Positions 20,361 through 30,473 of a stretch of 30,792 nt of DNA are shown here, in pieces. Below the pieces are notes generated by a model, which saw only the letters and a list, made by a program, of their open reading frames with translations, was not told the origin of the DNA and ran no database searches. Both the position numbers and the translations under genes were made by a program. Source of the DNA: Cerioporus squamosus (taxonomy: Eukaryota; Basidiomycota; Agaricomycetes; Polyporales; Polyporaceae); assembly GCA_022592435.1 (NCBI GenBank), contig JABYQS010000323.1:1-30792 (forward strand), given 5' to 3'. Position 1 is the first letter of the stretch. Every line of letters begins with the position of its first letter.

Positions 20361-23300
20361 CTAGTCGTCATCCTCGCTGCCGCTCTCGACCTCTGAAACC
20401 ACGTCGATTTCCACCTGTACCACCTCGATCCTCTCTTGCCCTGGCAGATCCTCTCCACCGCGCCGCCCGCCGACCCCCATGGGCTTGAGGTACTCGTATG
20501 CCTTGATGCGGATGACGGCCCATTTGGCCTCGAAGGCATTGGCCATCAATGTCTCCATCTCCATGTGTTCATCTGCGTAGGCACTTATGGCTTCGGCGAG
20601 CTCCTCGTCGATGGGTATTGTGAGGGAGACTTGACTCTGCCGTGCAGAGCGGACGAGGTTCCACCAACGTGCTTGGTGGCGGGTAGCCTCGATCACCCGT
20701 CGCATCTCTTCATACAACAAACGAACCTGCTCGTGCCAACGAGCAGCGCGAGCTCGGGCTTTTGCCCACTCGACGCGGAGTGCTGCACAAGAAATGGCAG
20801 ATTAGTAAACGCAATGATGATAGCGGCACGAACATACCATCTTTGAGCCCAAAGTCGTCACCACCCTCTGTGGCTCCAGATTCGCCGCTGTACCAGATCC
20901 AAGACAGAGTCCGGCGGCCCTCCCCGACGTAAACACTCCCAGGAAGGGGCACGCCTGCGGCGTCGTCTGTATCCTCTCCTAAGGCGCGGACACGGTCGCG
21001 CTCCGCAGTCTCCTCCCGGGTGAGAGCCCGCTCGTTGAGACCAACGAGGTCACTGTCGAGTAACGGACGGAAGACCTCCTGCCATGGGCCCGGCCCGCGG
21101 AGTCGCTCAATCGCCTCACGCGCCCCGCGATAGCGGTGAGCCGCGTTCTTGACTGACACGTCTACAGAGCTCTGTAAAGAGCGTGCCTTGGTGTTTGGAA
21201 CCTGACCAGTCACGTTCGCAATCTTGTCTTGGTTGTAGCACGTACGCATTCGAAGGGAGTGTCGAAGGTCCTCCAGAGCATCAGAGGCATCGGCGTATTG
21301 TAGTTCGTCTTCAATCTGAGGCAGGTTGTCAACACAAACCTTCTCGCGATTCTCGGGGGCTACATTGGAGGGGAGAATGACGGAGAAGCTGTCCACGTCG
21401 AGGGCTGTGAGTGCCTTTGGTGCCATGGACGCGGAGGTGGAAGGCGGGGCAAGTCCCGGCATGTATACAGCTTGAAGCTGCCGGAATTTGCGAACCTTCC
21501 CAAGGAGAGCAGCGATGCGCTTCTGCACTTTGATCTTCAGCATCGAACTGTCAGAATCTTCCGCTTCTTTACGCTGCAGCGCAATGTTCCTTCTGCATGG
21601 ATTCGTCAGGAATGTGGCTGACGTTCAGCGATCGGAAACGATATACTCACTGAGCGGCGAGGACCTCCAATCCAAGCACAATGAACGCGCTCGGTCCTGC
21701 GGCAAGATTCGCCGCCTGGTTGTTCACCAACTGATGGCTCTCCTCCTCAAGTAGTCGGAGGCGTACATCTGCGCGGGTTACAGCTAGCAATAGATCAGAC
21801 AGGTCTCGATGCTGAGATGTGAAACGTACATACTCTTCTTGGGGATCGTGAACGGGCTTGGGTGGTTTCGCCGGTCGCCCTCCCACGTGTGTACCATCTC
21901 CTCCCACTTCTGGACCTCCTCCGGCCGCTCTCTGCGCAGTTTTGCATCAAAGGCGTCGAACTCCTTCTTGTGGCTGGCAGCTTCAGGGAGCGCCTCAACC
22001 ATGAGCTTCAAGAATTGCGGACCTATCAACGTCGACAGTCCACGTGAGCATGGTACACGAGCAGAGTTCAACCAAAGAGGACGCACCCATACTGACAATT
22101 TTCCTCCAGTTATTGAAACTGCAGAGGTCGTCCAAAGTCTCCTTGCGAGAGCCAGGACCCATCTCACGTGTGCTACCAGCAGCTGGGTTAAGAACCGACC
22201 AAAGTCGCTCGACGTGCTCTCCATCGAACCGTGCGGCGTAACGAGTGTAGTTCGGTGAATAGACCGCTTGGCATTCGGCCTTGTGTGCACTAACGTGGAA
22301 CTTCGGTACCAGGAAGACCCACGCGTCGGACGGAAGGTCGAGCTTGATGTGGTCAGGGAACTCAGCGGCGCGGACGAAAAAGCCTTTTTCGTGCTCGCAG
22401 CCAACATCATAGGAGTCGATGATGCGGTGCACGCCGCTGCCCTTGACGGCGGACGCGACAAGGTAGTCTATGTTTGCCCAACTACCGCGCTGTCAGCATG
22501 AGAGCGTTAGGTGTCGACGACGTACGTACCGCTCTCCCTTTTGCATATCACCCATGCCTTTCCCAAGGAACAGCTCATGCCGACAGCTGACGGCTATGAT
22601 GCCTGTGGAACGGAGCCCTTTTGCGTTGCGCGTGAGCGCGTTCAGGAGCGCAGCGAAACCCGAGCAAGTTCGAATCTGCGAATGGTGAGTAGGATACTAT
22701 GGGTTCGCAAGCATGCGTTAACTCACGTCTTCTTGGGTGGCGAACAACGCGATGTATTCCCCATATGGGACTTCATCGACGCAGTACGCCAGGCCAGGTC
22801 CGAGCCAGGGATCTTCATGGCTCCCGGTGCGAAGCCTGTTCTTGAGGCGGAAGTTCGCATCTTGAGAGATCATGAGTTGATACAGCCAGCTGCTCGATAA
22901 TTGTGTTAGATCGGGCGGGGCGCATAGGTGATATAGACACTTACGCGTCCTCTGCGGGTGCGTTCTCCCAATTAGCGGGGAGATTCACGCCGGGGCGGGG
23001 ACACGCGCGACAAGGCAAGGCGAGTCCGCCCTGCTGCGTGCCACTGATGCCGCTAGAGTCGTGACCTCGCCCCGCCCGCTTCGCTAGGAGAATGTGCCGC
23101 CATTGTCGCACCATGATGGTCATGGCTTGCGCGCGGTCCTATGGAAAGTTTGATGAGATCATGTACCAGGATCAGCGTGTGGGCGTACTTACCGGGATAT
23201 TCTCCAACCCAGAGTTGTCTGTCGCAATTTCGAGGGATTTGTAAAAGTCGTAGATAGTCAGCTTGCCTTGGAGGTTAAGTAAATGGAACTGCCGGAGAAC

Positions 23301-24227
23301 CACGAACGTTGCGCACGTTCGTGGGTCCAAAGCAGTGGCTGGCCACCAAGCCAACCGAAGAAAGAGCGACCGCCTTTCATCCGGGACGCAAGAGCAAAAT
23401 TGAATGTCGACGGTGTGGAGTCCATTGACGTGGATGACTGTAACCGACGTGAGACCTTCAGGCCCAGGTCGACAGGTGAGGCACTTGCTGCCGTCGAGAT
23501 GAGCTGGTCGGAGGAAGAGCCCAAGGTCACGTAAGGCGACCTTCTTGAAGAAGGTCCCCTCCCACTTCTGACGCGGGGCATCGTCAGTAATATGCTCTGA
23601 AGCGCGATGCCAGCGAACCTTACCTGAACACGGTGCAGGGGGAGATGTGCGTGAGTGTCGACGAGACATTCTTGGCAGAGCATGTCTCCTCCCACGCACT
23701 CCTTGCATCTGAAAGCGGGCGCGTGTTGCTCACACCGCACACAGGCTGTCGCAGTCCGCGCCCAGCCGCGACCCTCATGACGGAGAACCGCGTCGAGGTA
23801 CTGGTCGCGGAAGGGGATCCACGCCCGAAGCGGCTCGTCCTGAGGGTAGTAATAATATGAATGCGACGAGCAACGTTGTGACGCGCGGCGCAACACTTAC
23901 TGATGCTGGGTAGCGTTTGGCACGCGGCTTAGCTACGACCGCGATGCCTTGGACTCCCTGGATGGCCTCCGCGCCTGGCATGAGCTCGAGGGATGAGTAT
24001 GCGGCGTCATCAAACCCGTCGCCAGCTGCGCCGGGTAGCTGCGGGGGCGCAGAAGTACTATCATCCGTGAGCGGGACGACGCGCTCTCGGATGACATCGC
24101 TCTGCACGTGCAAGCGACGGCCGTCGGCAGATAAGGACAGAATCTGGGAGGATGCTGTGGGCGGCTCGTAGAAACCGCCTTGCTGGCGGCCCTTCTTGGC
24201 CTTCTTGGATCGCGTAGAGAAGGACAT
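20361..24227 (-). CDS. KDZ-family transposase with CxC2 zinc cluster
   Basis: Eleven exons: 23901-24227, 23624-23839, 23193-23567, 22945-23138, 22727-22889, 22530-22675, 22087-22481, 21834-22022, 21651-21783, 20838-21592 and 20361-20782. They total 3315 bases (1104 residues) with introns of 48-64 bases and no frame break. A basic N-terminus (TRSKKAKKGRQ) is followed by the CxC2 cluster at about 142-180 (CVRCEQH, FRCKECVGGDMLCQECL, HLPLHRVQ). The RNase H-fold KDZ core shows HVNGLHTVDIQFC, LQGKLTIYDFYKSL, CRACPRPGVNLP, SQDANFRLKNRL (D about 380), DSYDVGC (D about 499) and RFDGEHVERLW with NPAAGSTREMGPGSRKETLDD (E about 562). A long helical C-terminal half and an acidic end follow. The family mobilises large DNA elements in basidiomycetes. 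The second aspartate motif reads YDVGC where relatives mostly have YD..CQ. Confidence 0.93.
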
Positions 24228-24454
24228 GGGATTGGAAACGAGAGGTAGACGGCGAGGTAAACCAGGTGGGTGGTGAGGACGTCGTTAAGGAGGGGTAGGA
24301 GGCGGAGAAGGGAATGCAAATGAAGCGGGGCGGGGCGCGAGCTTATAAGACAATGGGTCTACGGAAACTCTCCGGCCCTTGCATGCTCTAGTCGACGTCA
24401 ACTACCGAGGAACATACCGCCCCCGATAGCTGCCGAGGGGGAGCACAACGCGCT
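24228..24454 (-). promoter_or_regulatory. promoter of the KDZ gene
   Basis: The 227 bases between the dioxygenase stop and the KDZ start contain, on the minus strand, a CTTATAAG palindrome (24342-24349) about 115 bases before the ATG. It is followed by a GC-box-like CGCCCCGCCCCGC and C/T-rich runs. The short distance means the dioxygenase terminator and the KDZ promoter overlap. Confidence 0.6.
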
Positions 24455-26295
24455 TCACAGGCCTGGAAGGTCGGGGAAGTACACCTCGGGTTTGTTTGCC
24501 TCCTCAAGATCTGCCAGCAGCTGATCGTACCGGGAGAAGTAGTGAACGGCTGACGATGTGCGCTGTTCGAGATGGGCGTCAAAGTCGGCTTGCGCAGCGG
24601 TGTCCGATTGGCGAAGAGTCTTCAGCGTTTGGAAGCCGGCGTCGACCCAACGAAGGAGGCCCCCGGGGCAGTACTGCGTGAAAGAGAGCCGAACCTCGCC
24701 CTCCTGGATGGGGACATTCGCATGTGGGACGATTGCGGATGGCATCAAGACGCTAGCACCGGGGGGGAACTCGACGACCAAGCGCAGGTTGAACAAAATG
24801 ATATGTCCACCCTGCTGTGGGTCGAAACGGCCCAGGGCGGCGACATGGCACCAGTTGACGGGGTCATTGGCGTAGTCGGTGTGCTCGCAACATACAGCAT
24901 TTGGCCCGAAGTTGAAGGCGGCCGCCGGATAGATGCTGTTGCTGAAGTTCAGCTGCAGAGCCGGGTGTCGCTCGTAAAGGAGCCGCAGCCTTCGCTGCAT
25001 CTTCAAGTGGACCCGAGGCGCATACGACGCAAGCATGTCTGCCCCGTCATGAGACGGGCCGAGAGCCTGAGATAGACGAAGAGCACTCACGGCTACCGAA
25101 CCCCGCAATCCGCCGGATGTCCGGATTGTGACAGAGGGCCGCGAGAACCTTCGCATTGCACTTCGTGTTGCTGATGACTCCGGGGGCCTGGGTATCTTTG
25201 AGGCGGGGTATGATGGGCAGATGGGAGGAAGGTGCGTACCATTGAGCCTCCGCCGAAGGAGGAGCCGCATCCGAGCGTTGGGAAGTCCCCCCGAGCATGC
25301 TCCATCTGGGACTGGGTGAACTTGCATTGGGCGCGAGCTTCCTCCATGGCTGTTGTGGCGCGGTCCGCGACTTCATCCCAGTCCTGCACGTCGTCGGGCC
25401 GACCCGCGAACAGTGCGATGATCCGCCCATTCTTGTCGACGATCACGAAGCGCATACTACGCAGGGCGTTAAACGCGGACTTGCCAGGAGAAACGCAAGG
25501 ACCACGCACCGCCCGTCCCACTGCTGGATGTGAAACCCTTCCTCCCTCAGCCGATCAAGCGTCCAGAACACTGGGTCTCCATGCGCCTGCCTAATCCCAA
25601 CGTATGCTCCTCTGGCAATAGGGAGACCTTCGGCCACGGCGGAATTCTTCAACATACCAGTGCCTGCCACACGAGTGCTTGTGGACGACTTCACTTTCCG
25701 ATCGAATGGAGAGGCCGCGGCTTTCCTTGCCTTCAGACGGCGAGCTCTCTTCCCTTCCTGCGCACGCGTGCGCCCTGGATGGGGACCGAGCGGCGTGGCG
25801 CGAGAGATTGACGTCGGGGGAGGTGCCGGGGATGGCATCGCGCGCTCTGGACAGATGGCAGGCATGGACGGGGTCGATTCGAGCGGCAGGAAATTGGGTA
25901 CAGATGGGAGGCTGCATGGGGTAATGATAGGCGATTGGAAAGGGGAAGGGAGCGGCGTGAGTGGCTCCAGCTCCCATTCGTCGAAGAAGAGGGTTGGGTT
26001 TGCGAAGTGCGCCTTGAGGGTGTCCTGGACCATGCCTTCGGCTTCGAGGGGAGTGGGCACGACGGCCACAGGTGTCGAAGGAGGTTTGGAAGACTCCTGA
26101 CAAGGAAGGCGCGTGTTAGGACACGGGAGAAGGGTTGCGGGACGAGGCAGGCGCATGGGGCACACATGCAAATGGAGCCGAATAAGACGCGTCGTAGAAC
26201 GCGTCGGACGCGTCGTAGAACGCGTCAAACGCGTTGTAGAACGCGTCGAGGTCGTCCCAAAGCCAGGAGGGCGTCTCGGACGCGTCCCGGGGCAT
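24455..26295 (-). CDS. TET/JBP-family 2-oxoglutarate Fe(II) dioxygenase (DNA base oxidase)
   Basis: Exons 26164-26295, 25510-26096, 25240-25456, 25091-25187 and 24455-25038 give 538 residues, with introns of 52-67 bases. The C-terminal half is the fungal TET/JBP fold: MRFVIVDKNGRIIALFAGRP, RRIAGFGS, YPAAAFNFGPNAV, then CEHTDYAND with the iron-binding H397 and D399, GGHIILFNLRLVVEFPPG, SAIVPHANVPI with H450, and EVRLSFTQY with R461 for 2-oxoglutarate. All metal and cosubstrate residues are present. The family oxidises 5-methylcytosine in DNA in the nucleus. Fungal members are known to be expanded and linked to KDZ transposons, as here. The N-terminal exon is the least certain: I use the ATG at 26293-26295, which makes a DAFYDAS heptad repeat. 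Another frame with an ATG at 26334-26336 also runs into exon 2 without splicing. Confidence 0.88.
26187..26285. repeat. seven ACGCGT words, 21-base period
   Basis: ACGCGT occurs at 26187, 26199, 26208, 26220, 26229, 26241 and 26280, with spacings 12, 9, 12, 9, 12 and 39. The repeated unit is ACGCGTCGTAGA plus ACGCGTCGG. In my model of the dioxygenase this is coding and gives the heptad DAFYDAS. The word is also the core MluI cell-cycle box bound by MBF-type factors, and each copy carries two CpGs. Confidence 0.85.
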
Positions 26296-27614
26296 GTACG
26301 AGCGATAGCGAGTGGGGTAGGTACGTCGAGGTGCATGGCAGATGCGTAGGAGAAGAGAAGAGGTTACGCAAGTGATATGCTCACCTCGAAGTCCTCATTG
26401 CCGCCTTGGCGTTCTACACGGTGGAATGGTCGATGATCAGCGGATGGTTGTGCCAGCGAATACAGACCACGCAGGTCTCTTGGCCTCGGGTCTTCAGTCC
26501 GTACCGTAGGGCCATAGGTTGACCCAGCGGCGGACCTCCGACCCAAGGACAGAGGATGCAACATGGCGTTCAAAGGAAAAGGGAACTCTTTAGTGCTTAC
26601 CTTCGCGTCGCATGCTGGTATATGGGGTGAGGGCAAGTCGGCACGCTGGGAATTTGAGCGCTCTGGAGTCTGCGGTGCTGGGTTAAACAAATCACGGGGA
26701 CTCACTGGCAATCTAATCTTTGCCTGATAAGGCTTATCTCTGGACTTATATGGCAAGTCCACTTTCAGGAACTTCAAGAGGAAGCAGGTCTCAAAATCGA
26801 ACCTTACTACGGCATTTGTAACCACTCACTCAGCTAGGTACCTCGTATCTGAGAGCTTTCGTAAGCGCAGGTGGGCGAGACATCTAAAGAACAGTGTTGC
26901 TTTCGACGCTGAATGGATTCGGCACAGGGCGCTTGGCAAGGTTGCTACCCAATCAACACATCGGATTTCTGTCCCGCCATACGCGCCCGCAAAGTTCGAC
27001 ATATACTTCCGAAGACGACATATGAATTCAGGTGTGTTCCCGAGGCTCCTCGCCATTAATATGTTACGGAGCCTCATGCGTACACGTCAGGGCCCCTCTG
27101 TGAGGTGTGCATGGGCTCGGGGACCGGCCTCTCCTGCCGACATGTTGCAGGTACGGTTTCCGGACGTAGAGTCCAAGTAGAGTCTTGCATATACGTTACA
27201 TCCGGCCATCAAGTTCCATCCTCCCGGCGAGCGACGTTCCTGACCTGCGTGGTACATTGTAACATGGCCCATGATTGTCAAGAGTTAGTGTTCTCGTAGT
27301 CACAACAGCTTTAAACTTATGGTATGTCCAAGATCCATCTATGAGTCGCACCTTGCTCCTGGTAAGATTGACTTACGTTGTGTGCTGCCAGATGGATATA
27401 AGCAAGCTGGCCATCCCGTTCGATAGTAAAAGACTACCGAGATTTACAGGACTTCTCATTTATTCTTCACGCACGAGGGCTGCGTTATGCATCTCCGCAG
27501 GCGCATGTATGACGAGGTACCAACGGTATGTCGAGAGTTCTTCAGGCGCCCTAGGCTTGTGGGTTCTGATCGACTAACTTGCGCCCCGTTTGGACAGAAA
27601 TACGTAGGGATAGT
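26296..27614. other. region upstream of the dioxygenase gene, no supported gene
   Basis: Scattered minus-strand frames (for example 26364-26825 and 26826-27077) contain splice-like words, including a GTAAGC donor near 26602 and a GTGAGC donor near 26383, but no acceptor links them to the dioxygenase. C/T-rich stretches on the minus strand near 26350-26365 fit a core promoter. From 27078 to 27600 the sequence is unremarkable. If the KDZ/dioxygenase pair is one element, its other end should lie in this block. Confidence 0.4.
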
Positions 27615-28390
27615 CTATTCATCGTCACTCGAGTCCTCGTCATCGGCAGGTAGTGCCTCTATCCTCTCTTTGTTCTCCCGGCTCAGCTTCTGCAATGGCA
27701 ACTCCCCCCGCTCGCTGGCGTGTTCCCAAGCCTCCCTCCCTTGGCGCCTAATCACAATCTCGTCCGCTAGCATCACCGTGAGCCTGGCTCCCCAGCGCAT
27801 CGCGATGTCCAATATGCCAGCTTCTAAGCCAGGTCGAACGGTGCGCCCTGCCATCTGGGTCCACGCACGGTTGCGGGCATGTAGCTCACGCACTCCGAGG
27901 TTCGCAATCTCCTCGTCCGACTTACCGAACCACTCCCGCTTTCGCCGCGACGCCTCCTGTGTTGCCCAGGAGAACTGAAGTGTCTCAAGCTTCACTAGCA
28001 GTGGAAGATTCCCTCCCCGGCGCTCGAGTGATTCTAAGGAGCGCACTTCGGGCATACGAAAGGTGAAAGGGTGGGTGTGGAGGCCGAGGGCTGGACCCGT
28101 TCGGTCACAGAACGCGAAGGACATGACGAACGGCCGCATTGCATATTCCCGCAGGGCGTCGGACAGCCTGATTTCCCCCAAAGTGATAGTTGGGGGGATA
28201 ACAGCCTGCGCCCGGCGAACTCGGGCAGCCGCCTTGCGTGCTTGGCCGCTAAAGGCGGATGATAAGTGAAATCATGACTTGGTGTTTACATGGCGAAGAC
28301 TCACCGCTCGGACTTCGCATAGCGGGCTTTCTGTTGACGCCTGGCGGCCTTTCTGTCGGCGTCGGAGTTGTACTTCGGTCGCCGTCCCAT
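27615..28390 (-). CDS. small basic hypothetical protein, agaric MGRR-type
   Basis: Exons 28305-28390 and 27615-28248 give 239 residues, with one intron of 56 bases (GTGAGT...TTTAG). The start MGRRPKYNSDADRKAARRQQ is rich in Arg and Lys, with an AT-hook-like GRRP word and an Ala/Arg helix (GQARKAAARVRRAQA). It resembles a widespread agaric N-terminal motif of the form MGR-x(3)-Y-x(3)-D/E-K/R. The middle part (EIRLSDALREYAMRPFVMSF, RNRAWTQMAGRTVRPGLEAG) has no recognised fold. The end is acidic (DDEDSSDDE). A nuclear DNA-binding role is likely from composition alone. It is the next gene upstream of the dioxygenase and has the same orientation, so it could be cargo of the same element. Confidence 0.7.
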
Positions 28391-28718
28391 GACGTCTGGT
28401 GGGTAGTTCAGCGGATGAGTTCGATACAGCGACGCCGACTCGGACGTACTTAGTCGTGCATACAATGATGACGCAAGGGCCGTAGTACTAGAAGTTGTGG
28501 CAAAGCTTGAGGTGAAGTCGCAATTCAATGGTACCGCAGACAGGCTTGATCAGTGGGCTATGGTAAGGAAGAACAGCACCATGGGACAGGGGGAGACCGT
28601 TCAGAGACTCCTCGGAGACTACAACAAAGTCCGTACGACGGGAATAGAACATGACACATTGCGTCCGGATGATTCGCTCCATATTCAGCCTACAGGGACA
28701 GGACGTAACCGATAACCT
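28391..28718. other. intergenic region
   Basis: No gene or repeat is supported between the small basic gene (start 28390) and the stop of the next gene (28719), both on the minus strand. It should contain the promoter of the first and the 3' end of the second. Confidence 0.45.
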
Positions 28719-30188
28719 CTAAGAATGAACTAGGCCCCCGCGTACTCCCTTCTGGAAGGCTTCGAGAGCGTCGCGGAGGGTGAGGTAATGTCCTACATGA
28801 CCGGCACCTTCGGGTGGCACCCAGGACTCGATGTCCTCCCTATATCACACCACGATCAGCTCTCTGGAAGGGGATACGATCATGTCACTTGCCGATTAGC
28901 CGCGAAGACCCACGGATTCTCCCCCTCGATGACCGCAAAATAGCCACCTGGGCAAGTATCAGAGCCACTGGCTGGGTCCCCGGTCAGGAGGGCTGGAGAC
29001 GTACCATGCCTAGTAGCCAGGACGCCTTCGCGAATGGAACAGGACGGTGCAGCAGGAGGCATGGGGCCGACAGCGTGAGACGTCGCTTCTATTGTGACGG
29101 AGTCTTCAGCCTCACCGTCAGGCGGGACAGTCGGCGTCATCGAAACGGGGGGCGGCAAGGTCCCGAGCAACCCGGAGGAATGCTCTCTTGCTGGCCTGCT
29201 GCCTGGCAGATACGTCCGCCACCCACCCGTCACGAGGTCCTCGTCCAGGACCTCATCAACGCCGTCGGGCGTGCAATACGGCATCCCTCTGAGGTCTGGC
29301 GCGTCGTCTTCCTCGATGCGTACAAAGCCCCGGTCTGATTTCGCGAAGCCCTGCAACCAGATGGCCGTGCTAGCCGGGCACTGCGACGCAGCCAGAGGGA
29401 TTTTGGCTACAATTCCTCCAATTGTCCACGCCTGAGCGAGTCTCAGAGAAGCCTCCATATAGCTGGAGCACTTCTGGTACAGGCTCCCGGGGACGCCCAC
29501 TACGTGCCGAGCTACATCGGACCTAGCCACTGTGAGTTTATTGAAACGTAACGGCCATGATTAGGGACTTACATGTACAGAGAATCGCCGGGCCAACCAG
29601 GCTCCGAAATAACGCGTACCGAGGACCCAGTTCCTCGGAGGGGTCGGCACTTACGTGCAGCTTGGAAGAGTAGAACAGGCAGCCGTGCGAGTGCTCAAAC
29701 CTAGCAAGAGAGTGAATCAATGCACCACGACGCCGTCAGAATATCAAGCCACTGTACCAGTCCTCCATGATCTGAGGGGCCTCCTCCTGGATAGCCCTCA
29801 GTACTAGCCTATCCAGGCCGGTAACGGGCATGCCAACAGGGCCGATGCAGACGTTGCCAGACTCGGCTACCCGGGTGGCGAAAATGAGCTAGGCCTTAAG
29901 CGATGAGGATCCAACGACGAACCATAGTAATACGCTCTTCTGTGCGTTGTCGGCATCCAATCCCAGCCACGATCCGTCTCCCAGGGTCCGTCCGGCTCGG
30001 AAGCATGAGGTGACTGCGACGCCATTGACGAAACTGCCGAGGGGAAGGCAGACATGGCAAATACCGTCGGCGATGTCCGAGAGGGAAGTGTGAGGGAATG
30101 CGCGCAGTGTCTTTGGCAGTGAGGGAGGAGGAAGGTTAGCGGGCGACGCTAGGAGGATGAGACCGTGAGCGTTCAGCTTAAGTACATA
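28719..30188 (-). CDS. hypothetical protein with C-terminal RNase H1-N/viroplasmin-like domain (5' end unresolved)
   Basis: Exons 29934-30188, 29758-29888, 29573-29700, 28893-29529 and 28719-28839 keep one frame across introns of 45, 57, 43 and 53 bases. The last intron appears to be a GC-AG intron (CG|GCAAGT...ATATAG). The C-terminus, GGYFAVIEGENPWVFAAN joined to EDIESWVPPEGAGHVGHY and LTLRDALEAFQKG, fits the small RNase H1 N-terminal (caulimovirus viroplasmin-like) fold, which binds RNA/DNA hybrids. Upstream parts (GPVGMPVTGLDRLVLRAIQ, FEHSHGCLFYSSKLH) are not recognised. The 5'-most exon has no ATG in frame, so the start lies further left on the minus strand (30189-30320) or the gene is truncated. 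The first two introns are short, and a TAG at 29889-29891 would otherwise interrupt the frame. Confidence 0.5.
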
Positions 30189-30473
30189 CTGGGAGCGGGC
30201 AGAAGATAACACGCGCTTCCCGACCTGAGGACCTAAGGAGAGGATCCAGCTCTAGGTGAAGCATCCGGACCATTGCCGTGCAGCCGATGCGGGTGAGGCA
30301 GTTGAAAGTCCATGTAAGTAAGTACATTCAACCTTTTCGGGCACTCCGTGGTCAACCCGGGCAAGGTTTGAGACGGGCGCTTGACATTCATATATGGCTG
30401 AAGAACCACGACATGTGCCCGGTCACGCGCCGGCCCCCACTGCTCGTTCTTGTTGCCTTCTCTCCTGGTCCGG
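30189..30473. promoter_or_regulatory. probable divergent 5' region, with TATA-like word for the right-edge gene
   Basis: A TATATGG word at 30391-30397 lies about 77 bases before the ATG at 30474, followed by a C/T-rich stretch (TTGCCTTCTCTCCTGGTC). The minus-strand gene should also start in this interval, but its first exon could not be fixed. Confidence 0.45.

Noticed and set aside
26364..27077. Minus-strand frames as further upstream exons of the dioxygenase gene
   Set aside because: There is a GTGAGC donor after GGNEDFE, but no acceptor before the dioxygenase start gives a compatible frame.
20361..27614. Terminal inverted repeats for the KDZ/dioxygenase element
   Set aside because: I compared the two flanks by eye and found no convincing long inverted match; short ones such as GGCTCC/GGAGCC near 27045-27075 are within one flank only.
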